Source: a virus. Taken from it: a DNA stretch of 64,000 bases. This document shows, in pieces, positions 29,296 to 37,400 of the stretch. Within the stretch, counting starts at the first letter, position 1. Each line of letters begins with the position of its first letter. The notes under the pieces were generated by a model, which was not told the DNA's origin, did no database searches, and worked only from the letters and a program-made list of their open reading frames with translations. The stretch lies in the IMG/VR virus record IMGVR_UViG_3300025118_000006, positions 1-64,000 of that record; one strand, 5' to 3'. Both the position numbers and the translations under genes were made by a program.

Positions 29296-30912
29296 ATGGG
29301 TTGGTTAAAAAACATCGTTGCGCCAGACGTTATTGATCTGGAAAAAGCACGCAAAGCCGAGGTTGTGAACAAGTCAAAGGCTTGGAGCTTCGACCCAAAC
29401 GAGCTACGGACAGGTCTGTACGGCGGGCCTGAAGTAGCGGAGCACCAAGGTACGCTAGGGGTCAATTACAACACACTTATGGTTATGAGCCGGGTGCCCA
29501 TTATAGGTGCCATTATACAGCTTAGAACAAACCAGTTAGCTGAATTCGCGATGCCACAAATGTCGCGCTACGGCCTTGGATTTAAGATCGCGATGCGCGA
29601 CAAAAAAGCCAAGGCGACGACAGCAGCGGAAAATCAGATTAAGGAAATACAGACGCTCATACAGACATGTGGTGGCTACAAGTACGAACCCCAAGGTTTC
29701 GAGGGTTTCATGCGGAAGATTGTTCGAGATTCGCTCACCTATGATCAAGCGAACTTCGAGGTTGTTTACAACAAGGCCGGTAAGCCCGGAGCTTTCTGCG
29801 CTGTGGATGCGATGACAATCAGAAGAGCTATCCCAAAGGACGCCAAGCGCAAGGGCGGGGCAGCAGGTCTTGACAGCAACGATAAGGATGCTTTCGTTCA
29901 GGTTCTAGGCAATAAGCAGGTAGCTGAATTCGGAAGGCAGGAGATGGCTTGGGGGATTAGAAGACCCAGGACTTGGATGAGAGTAAACGGCTACGGCTAT
30001 CCAGAGTTGGAAGAGTCGATGAGGATCATAACAAACCTCTTGAATGCGGCTGAATACAACTCAAACAACTTCACTCATGGAGTTCACGCGAATTCGATTC
30101 TGACAGTGAAGTCTGGGATGTCGAAAGAGGTGTTTGCGGCTTTCAGGCGACAGTTTTACGCAATGGTTTCCGGGGTTCGCAATGCGAAGAGAACACCGAT
30201 TATCCAGCTTGACCCAGAGATGAAGGAAGAAATCTCAAACGTGTCAATGAGCCAATCGAACAAGGAAATGGAATACTCCAACTGGATGTCTTTCCTCCTT
30301 AAAGTCTTGTGTAGCGTGTACGGCCTGGACGCGGCAGAGCTAGGCTTCGTGTATGGCAACGAAGGGCAGGCGGCTTCACTCTCGCAAAAAGGGCCGGAGG
30401 AGCGAATTGTCGCGTCGAAGGAGCGTGGGTTGAGGCCGCTCGTTCGTGCCGTACAGGGATGGATGAATCAGTGGGTTGTTTACCCGGTAGACGAGGATTT
30501 TGAGATTCAATTCGTAGGTTTCGACGCTCACTCTGAATCAGAAAAGGTAGAGCTAGACACGAAGGCTGTAAAAGCGTTTAAAACCGTAAACGAAATCCGC
30601 GCAGAACACGACCTACCGCCACTCGAAGACAGCGTTGCTGACATGGTCTTAGATCCAACTTACGTGCAGTTTGCAACGGCGGGTGGAGAAGAAGAGGGCG
30701 GCGAGGAAGAAGGCGACTACGGGTCATATTTTGATGACTCTAAAGGCGACGAAGGCGAAGATGACGAGGAAAAGGGAGAAGAGGAAGTGCCCAGTGGCAA
30801 GCCGAAGAAGCCAGAGCCTCGAAAAAAAGAAGGCGGCAAAGGCGACTATAGTGACTCCTTTGAAGAGAAAACAGAAAAAGGGCTCCGAACGGTCACTATC
30901 GAGGTGACCTAG
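29296..30912 (+). CDS. Portal protein
   Basis: A 538-residue product matching the portal pattern: VPIIGAIIQLRTNQLAEFAM near the N-terminus, FMRKIVRDSLTYDQANFEVV, RTWMRVNGYGYPELEESMRI, and a long helical segment with SQSNKEMEYSNWMSFLLKVL, then GNEGQAASLSQKG. The C-terminal 90 residues are a Glu/Lys/Gly-rich disordered tail. The portal forms the dodecameric DNA channel at one capsid vertex, to which the terminase docks. The order portal, MuF protein, protease, capsid is standard. It overlaps the next gene start by one base. Confidence 0.88.
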   Translation: MGWLKNIVAPDVIDLEKARKAEVVNKSKAWSFDPNELRTGLYGGPEVAEHQGTLGVNYNTLMVMSRVPIIGAIIQLRTNQLAEFAMPQMSRYGLGFKIAMRDKKAKATTAAENQIKEIQTLIQTCGGYKYEPQGFEGFMRKIVRDSLTYDQANFEVVYNKAGKPGAFCAVDAMTIRRAIPKDAKRKGGAAGLDSNDKDAFVQVLGNKQVAEFGRQEMAWGIRRPRTWMRVNGYGYPELEESMRIITNLLNAAEYNSNNFTHGVHANSILTVKSGMSKEVFAAFRRQFYAMVSGVRNAKRTPIIQLDPEMKEEISNVSMSQSNKEMEYSNWMSFLLKVLCSVYGLDAAELGFVYGNEGQAASLSQKGPEERIVASKERGLRPLVRAVQGWMNQWVVYPVDEDFEIQFVGFDAHSESEKVELDTKAVKAFKTVNEIRAEHDLPPLEDSVADMVLDPTYVQFATAGGEEEGGEEEGDYGSYFDDSKGDEGEDDEEKGEEEVPSGKPKKPEPRKKEGGKGDYSDSFEEKTEKGLRTVTIEVT

Positions 30913-31202
30913 TGAAAGTAATCGTAAAAGAATCCTTTTCAGGAGAGCTTGACAGTCGCCACGCGGTAGAAAAATTGGAACAGGCTATAAGCGAGTTCTC
31001 AGAACTTGCTGGGTTGGGGGTGGGTAATTCGTTCCAAAAGCACACTTGTGATGGCCACGAGGTTTTGGAAAAGGCCGTAAAGACACACGACCACCGAGTG
31101 GACGCTGTCGATGAGATGGTTGAGTTAATGCGTAAGGCTTATGAGAAGCGCATGAAGGCGATGGTCAAAGACATCGCGAAGCGTGTCAGCGATGGCGTCT
31201 AA
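30912..31202 (+). CDS. Small helical protein between portal and MuF genes
   Basis: A 96-residue product with a GTG start overlapping the portal stop (TAGTG). It is helical and charged (LDSRHAVEKLEQAISEFSEL, then VELMRKAYEKRMKAMVKDIA) with two His-rich spots (KHTCDGHEV, THDHRVD). The tight coupling suggests that it is made in proportion with the portal and may be a portal-associated or head-assembly cofactor. Not recognised. Confidence 0.58.
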   Translation: MKVIVKESFSGELDSRHAVEKLEQAISEFSELAGLGVGNSFQKHTCDGHEVLEKAVKTHDHRVDAVDEMVELMRKAYEKRMKAMVKDIAKRVSDGV

Positions 31203-33682
31203 TGTCCTTACCACCAAAAATAGATGACATAGTATCCGCGCACCACGATGGGTTCCTCTACGATCTTTTTGGAGAAAGCCTCGGTCTTCCACTGGAAAGG
31301 GTCGCTGAGTTGCGAAGTATGGGGATACTTCCTGATATCCCGGTACCAATTTTAGCCCGTGCAGGGCTGGACGTATTGGCTGCTCGCCCGCTCATGATGG
31401 CCATGATGATTGGTGCCGCAAAGCAGTCGATGGAACCTGGGAGGCGAAAACAGGCAGACCGATGGCCCGCAAAGAAGTGGGCCAAGCAAATCATCAGAGA
31501 TGCCCCTTCGGTAAGTTCACCACCCCCGACTATCCCCTCGGTGACACCTATCGGTGGCGATACGCCTGACCTTCCACCACCACCTCCTCCTCCTCCGACC
31601 GGATCGGGAGGTGGTGGGCCTAAACCACCGGACCCACCGGACTTTTTGACCGACCTACAGAGGCACTCTTGGACGCAAGCAAGGGAGCGTGCAGGATCGT
31701 TTGTTCGAGGGCTAGGTAACATTGTCACAGCAGAAGCAGAAACAACGCTTGCGGAAGTGTGGAACGGAGAGCAAATAGAGCGCGAGACAGACGCAGATAA
31801 GCGTGCAGAGGTTGTCGATATCATTCGGGAAGAGACGGCGGCAGCCACCGCCAACAACACGAAGTGGAGATCTAGTACAGCGCAAAAGCTCGCATCAAAC
31901 CTTGCACACAGGACTGGTGACTGGAGTCGCAATTGGGAGCGGATAGCGCGAACGGAGCTTCAGGGTGCGTACAATGAGGGCAGTGTGTTGGAGGCCATCG
32001 AATGGGACGGCCCAGACGCGCTCATAGCCAGAATACCTGAGCCAAGCGCGTGCGCTGATTGCCGACGTGTACACATGACACGAGATGGCAGGCCACGGGT
32101 TTTCAAGGCGAGCGACCTCATAAACAATGGTACAAATGTAGGCCGAAAACGCGCACAGTGGCAGGCTACTATCTGGCCCGTTCACCCGAATTGTAGATGC
32201 GACACGCAACACATCCCCGAGGGAATGGAGTTCGATGATGAGTGGGGGCTTGTATACAAGGCGTATTCATTCTCGCAGTTAGCGAACCTTGTAAAGGCCA
32301 AGGGCTATCTATACAAGGCAGGGCCTTTTATCGGTCCACGCGGTGGCAAGTGGGCTGACGCGAAGCATACGATAGCCTGGAAGGAAAAACAGACAACAAG
32401 GACTAAGGGGCATGAAATAGCAAGACTCCCGCCAGAGGTTCAATCAGAAATAGCAGGGGCGGTCACTTTTGTGACCCGCCTTTTTCCAGAATTGCAAGAT
32501 GTCCGCGTGGTGATTGCAGATCATGATCTTGGCCATTCTCACGCCACTAAGGACAGTAAAAAAATCAAGCTCAACCCCACAACTTGGCTGGACGTAAATA
32601 AGCTAAAACAGCAACGGGATGAGGCGGCAGGGCTGGTGGTAGATGGGTCGATCAAGGGCATTATCGTACACGAGTTAGGCCATATACTGGCTGGCCGAAT
32701 ACTCAACGCGCTTGGATCGAAAAAGTACAACGAAATAGCGCAAAAGCACTTAGGCGTACCGCAAGATGGCTTAGATCCGTGGGGAGAGCCTGTATTCACC
32801 ACGCTGTCTAACTCTGACATGCCAAGCGCATACGCTATGGATAACAGGAGCGAGTACGAGGCAGAAGCCTTTTCAGCAGCGGTATTTGGAAAAGCAGAAA
32901 CGAACCCCAAGTGGGCGGCAGGGGCTGTAAACAAGTCTAAAGCGTATTGGGCAGACATGCTCCACGCTTATCGAAATCTAAGCAAGTCATTAGCAAAATC
33001 CGGTCCCTACATCGGCCCTCGCGGTGGTAAGTGGGCTGACGCCAAGCATACAATTGCGTGGAAGGAAAAGTCTAAGAGGCAGCTTAAAAGGGAGGCTTCG
33101 GAGAAGAGAAAGAAGGCGCGAGCGAGCGCAGAAGGGCCTGCGGTAGAGGCGTATAACAAGGCCGTTAAAGACCACAACGAACACGATGACGCTGGGTATG
33201 ACGCAAACGCTTCGGACATGGTCGATGTCGCGTACGGCGGGTACGCACCGGCAAAAATAGACGCCATGAAGGTTTGGGCCAAAAAGGTGGGGCTAGAGGT
33301 TGGCGAAACTGATTTTTCAGGTGGAGCATCGTATGGCAGCGCGTACATACAATTGAAAGTTCCAGGCATCGGCGCGGTGGGAGGATCAGGACGGTTGGAC
33401 CGGGCCGTTGTTGTGAGAATGTCGGATCACGGAAACATGGCGCGAGTTGGCGGGCGGCTGCAAACTGACACAAACATAGCGCCTGATTTTGGTTGGACTT
33501 TCATGAAAGGGATAGGGCACGCGATTGGTATCTTGCGCGAACGCTTTCAAGAGCACCTCGACAACGCAGACGACGACGATTATTTCGACCAAGACCCAGA
33601 TGGCGATGCAGAGCGCAAGCGAATGGAAGAGGCTATGCCACTTCTTGACAAGCTCGGAAAGCTGTACCGAAAACCCGGTTAA
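31202..33682 (+). CDS. MuF-type minor head protein fused to metallopeptidase-like domain
   Basis: The 826-residue product has a helical N-terminus, a Pro/Gly linker (about residues 100-140) and a MuF head-morphogenesis domain with its Cys/His cluster (ACADCRRVHM, WPVHPNCRCDTQHI, about 281-337). A linker IGPRGGKWADAKHTIAW follows (about 377), then a domain with a zinc-peptidase motif IVHELGHILAG (HELGH at 490-494; a downstream Glu in SEYEAEAFS may be the third ligand). A second copy of the linker (about 602) precedes a C-terminal domain (about 640-826) that I do not recognise. MuF proteins sit at the portal and can carry effector domains delivered with the DNA. The peptidase may act in the new host or in maturation. 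Confidence 0.82.
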   Translation: MSLPPKIDDIVSAHHDGFLYDLFGESLGLPLERVAELRSMGILPDIPVPILARAGLDVLAARPLMMAMMIGAAKQSMEPGRRKQADRWPAKKWAKQIIRDAPSVSSPPPTIPSVTPIGGDTPDLPPPPPPPPTGSGGGGPKPPDPPDFLTDLQRHSWTQARERAGSFVRGLGNIVTAEAETTLAEVWNGEQIERETDADKRAEVVDIIREETAAATANNTKWRSSTAQKLASNLAHRTGDWSRNWERIARTELQGAYNEGSVLEAIEWDGPDALIARIPEPSACADCRRVHMTRDGRPRVFKASDLINNGTNVGRKRAQWQATIWPVHPNCRCDTQHIPEGMEFDDEWGLVYKAYSFSQLANLVKAKGYLYKAGPFIGPRGGKWADAKHTIAWKEKQTTRTKGHEIARLPPEVQSEIAGAVTFVTRLFPELQDVRVVIADHDLGHSHATKDSKKIKLNPTTWLDVNKLKQQRDEAAGLVVDGSIKGIIVHELGHILAGRILNALGSKKYNEIAQKHLGVPQDGLDPWGEPVFTTLSNSDMPSAYAMDNRSEYEAEAFSAAVFGKAETNPKWAAGAVNKSKAYWADMLHAYRNLSKSLAKSGPYIGPRGGKWADAKHTIAWKEKSKRQLKREASEKRKKARASAEGPAVEAYNKAVKDHNEHDDAGYDANASDMVDVAYGGYAPAKIDAMKVWAKKVGLEVGETDFSGGASYGSAYIQLKVPGIGAVGGSGRLDRAVVVRMSDHGNMARVGGRLQTDTNIAPDFGWTFMKGIGHAIGILRERFQEHLDNADDDDYFDQDPDGDAERKRMEEAMPLLDKLGKLYRKPG

Positions 33683-33746
33683 AAACACACTTGTTGAACT
33701 GAAAGCCACTCCATAGTAATTTGAACTGAACAACTCGGAGCCCACA
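33679..33746. promoter_or_regulatory. Intergenic element: inverted late motif and direct repeats
   Basis: TAAAAACACAC at 33680-33690 is the reverse complement of the GTGTGTTTTTA element. TTGAACTGAA occurs twice (33694-33703 and 33721-33730), 27 bp apart. The gap lies between the MuF gene and the acidic gene at 33747. Confidence 0.4.
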
Positions 33747-34496
33747 ATGAAGACTTTTCAAAGCCTGAACGACATTTACAAGGCTGCAAAGAAGCCAAAG
33801 AAGGAAGAGAAGGAACCTGAAGAAGAGGTGTCCGAGGGGCAAATGTCCTTGTTTGACGGCCTAAAAAAGGCCGCAGACGAAGAAGAGGACGAGGACGAGA
33901 AGCGCGACAAGAAGCTGCAACAACGGCTCGACGAAGAGGCGGCTGGTGGCGAGGAAGAGTATAAGCGGATGAAAGAGGAAGAGGCTGAGAAGTCTTTCTC
34001 GGGCCTCGAAGGAATGGACATTGTCAAAAACATGGCCAAGGTCCAGGCCGAAATGAAGAGCGGGAAGTCCGCGAAAGAAGCTGTTCAGGCCGCATACCCG
34101 GATTACACCGAAGAGCAGGTAGAGATCTTTGTGAAGGACATGAAGAAAGGCTACGGCGTCTATCGTGCCAAGAAGGAAAAGAAGATGATTAAGTCAGACA
34201 ATGAGAACACACGGCTTGTGGTGAGCCTCACAAAAGGCGCATTGGAAGAGAGCGTTTCGATCATGCGAGGTGGTCCAAGTCGAGCAGACGTGGCTACAGC
34301 GTTGGCTTCATCGATTAAGAAGGGTTTCAACATCCCTGCGGAGTTCCCAGAGATGATGTTAGACGATCTCGACACATGCTCTAACGTAGCTCGCAAGAGC
34401 TTTGCTAATGCGTGCATGATGACCGCATCGGGATACCCAGAATTGCAGGTAGCTGGCGACATGGTCGGGTACCTTGAAGAGCTTACAGAAGGATAA
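33747..34496 (+). CDS. Charged helical protein, possible internal head protein
   Basis: A 249-residue product. It opens MKTFQSLNDIYKAAKK, which resembles the FTNFSDLFKA and FTNFSDLLKS motifs of the giant protein next door. Residues 17-90 are extremely rich in Glu and Lys (EEKEPEEEVSEGQMSLFDGL), followed by helical regions (KSGKSAKEAVQAAYPDYTEE). The position and shared motif suggest an internal or injected head protein, or a scaffold-like component. Not recognised as a family. Confidence 0.6.
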   Translation: MKTFQSLNDIYKAAKKPKKEEKEPEEEVSEGQMSLFDGLKKAADEEEDEDEKRDKKLQQRLDEEAAGGEEEYKRMKEEEAEKSFSGLEGMDIVKNMAKVQAEMKSGKSAKEAVQAAYPDYTEEQVEIFVKDMKKGYGVYRAKKEKKMIKSDNENTRLVVSLTKGALEESVSIMRGGPSRADVATALASSIKKGFNIPAEFPEMMLDDLDTCSNVARKSFANACMMTASGYPELQVAGDMVGYLEELTEG

Positions 34497-34499
34497 ATT

Positions 34500-37400
34500 A
34501 TGGCAGATTTTACGTCGCTAATTCATGGTGGGCTCAACGATCTCCGCAAGGGGAAGGGTCCGTTTATCGGACCCCGTGGCGGCAAGTGGGCCGATGCCAA
34601 GCATACAATTGCGTGGAAAGAGGACGGTGGGAAGTCGGGTGGTAAAAAGTTCAAGCCGGACCCTGAGTATAAGTTAAGCTCGGAGGGGCATAACAAAAAA
34701 GACTACAACCGTGGCCTGAAGGAGGGGATGTCTAGCACGACAATCCCGCAAACGTCCGAAAAAGATAAGAAAGACACGAGCTATATGGCTGGCCTGAAAC
34801 AGGGCTTAATGGTGCAGATTAAGGCAAAAGACCACGCGAAAGCTCGCTATAAAATGCTGCGAGAAAGAGCAGACCGAGGTGAAAAGGGTGGGATTCCGAA
34901 GGGGTCTAGTGTCACCGAGAAAGTCTACATCGAGGCAAACACCGACGCCATCATGGAGAACATCCTGTCCGGCATGGAGCCGGACGGAAAGGGTGGCTAC
35001 AAGGGTGGCTATAGAAAAGCCTCCACCACCTTCTCGGACCTCGCGAAAGGAAAGCCCACAAAGTATCTCAAGCGTAAACGCGGCAAGGGTGGTCGCTACG
35101 AGTACACCTACGCCGAAGACGGTAAACCTAAGAAGAAGAAGGGCCGCTTTGGGAACCTTCTAAGCACGTTGATGGGTGTCGTTAAGAAGCATCCATACGC
35201 GCTGATGGGTGAGTTTAAGTCGATGGTACGCGACTTCGATTTGGATGAGCTAATTGAGATGCGCTCCGAGATCAAAGACGCACTCGAAGCGAAACCTGAG
35301 AAGAAGGCTCCGGGCGAGAAGAAGGCTCCCAAGAAAGAAACCGCCGAAAAGAAAAAGCCAGCCCCAAAGAAAGGCCCGTCGGAGAAAGATATTCTTCGCC
35401 AGATGCTCAAGGCCATCGACAAGATGATCGCCAAGAAGCAGGAGGCGAACTCGAAGCTAAGTCTGAGGAGCTTGGTCGCGGGCTATCACAAGGGCGACAC
35501 TGAAGCGATTAAAGAGCTATACAAGAGAGCGCAGGAATTGCTTCCTGGCATTCGCATCTCAGACGCTCTTAACGTGGTCGCAACGGCGGCTGAAAACTAC
35601 GGGAAATTGCCGAAAGAATTTGTGGACGAGATGATTCGGGAGAACCGGGTCAAGGGCAAGAAGCCACCCGCAGCCGCTACAGAAGAGGCTCCGAAGCCCG
35701 CTGCCAAATACGAACGCTCAAAGTGGGCTGATTTTAAGAGCCAAATGGCCTCGTCTGACGGCGGCGCAAAATTAAACAGGCAATACGCGGAATTCGCGAA
35801 AAACGCACTGAAAGCCACGTCAAAGAAAGACCTAAAGCACGCCATCGAACAGGCGAAGGCAGCGAGTAGAAAGGATGACACGGTGGTCACTAGGACTGGT
35901 GTCGGGTATTCGACAGGAATCAAAGGCAAATTAAAGCGATTGCAAGCCCACTTGGAAAACAAGCTCAAGCTAGTGTCCAAGTATGGCGAGAGCGGGTTGG
36001 CCAAAGAAAGCGAAAAAAAGCAGAAAGAAAAGAAGCCAGTCACTCCGCAAGTTCCCGCGATGGAGGGCATGGCACCACTTGGAATAGCTCCGAAGCCCGC
36101 TGGCGAGGACATTGGCGTAGCCAAAGAGAGAGGCGACAACCGATACAAAAGCTCTGGCACCACCGACAAGGCCACGAATCACGATGAGATTATCGCCGCT
36201 GGCGGGGAATACCTCGGTCAAGGTGTGTACACGGATAAAGGTCCACCCAAGGCAAAGCGTGGGAAAAAGGGCAAGGTTGAGATCGTCCACCGTGGAGAAA
36301 AGAAACTGACCGATGGGACCATCTACGGCAAGGGTGACTGGGCCATCACTAAGCAACTTGAGTCGAAAAGGGTTACAGTGACAAACATAGCTACCGGGCA
36401 CTCCATCGGTGGCGAGATGTCCGGGCCACAGGCTTCGTACTTGATGGACCAAGTCATGGAATTGGAAGCGAGTGGAAAGCTGGACGGGTTCGACCCAGAC
36501 AATTTGTCCTCATCGTCATCAAAACCAGCGTTTGATGCTCTCAAGAAAGTCGCAGACGAAGTGCGCGAGGAAGGTAACTCTGGTATGCCTATCTGGAGCC
36601 GACGAAACAAGGCGAAACGAGAGGCTAACAGGCGGGCGAAGGTCGAGAAGCTCACCGAAGCAGCGTCCGTGAAAGGCGTCATCAGCCGCCCACTAGCCCT
36701 GGCTGATGTGAAAAGAAAAGAGCACAAGAGCGGAGAGGCCGCTCACAAGCGGGCAAGAAATTTTCAATCTACAGACGAATTCCGACTAAATCTTCAGCAG
36801 TCCATAGTAGACCGTTTCGAGGGCGAGCAGTACATGATTTCAACGGACGGCCACAGGATGGCGTTGATACCAGTATCGAATGACGTGAAACAAGGGGTGG
36901 GCTACGGCGAGGGTTCGCGAGATGCTCTGGGTGGAGGACGTGAATTTCCAAACTATAAGCAGGTCATACCGGATGACCGGAAGGCAAATGACACCCACGA
37001 CTTCGACGCCGAAACACTGCTGGCGCACGCGAAGCTGGGGGCATCGACGCCGGGTGTCATGGCGGGTTACGTTCATTTATACGCAGACGGTGGTGCCCAC
37101 AAAGCCCAAGCCAGTCATTCGGCTGTGATATCGCCTGAAGTTGACGAGAGGGAAAAGGGCATGGCGGGGATCGCTCTTGCGGAGTCCAAGCGCCCTTCCA
37201 CTGCGGGCGAGCCCACCGGAGGCGACAGCAAGAGCATCTCGGTGAACGCAAGGTATTTGGTAGACGCCCTTGAGGGCGCAAAAGGCTCAGTGTCCGTGTA
37301 TTACAAGGACAAAGGTAGCCAGATGATCATTGAAAGAGCCGATGGCGAGATACACGTCATCATGCCTGTGCGTGATGCTATGCCGAAGGACCACCCACAC

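Noticed and set aside
31258-31932. 224-codon antisense frame in the MuF gene
   Set aside because: Caused by lack of antisense stops in the Pro/Gly linker; no start signals and no context.
36323-36727. 134-codon antisense frame in the giant gene
   Set aside because: No ribosome binding site and composition mirrors the sense strand; shadow frame.
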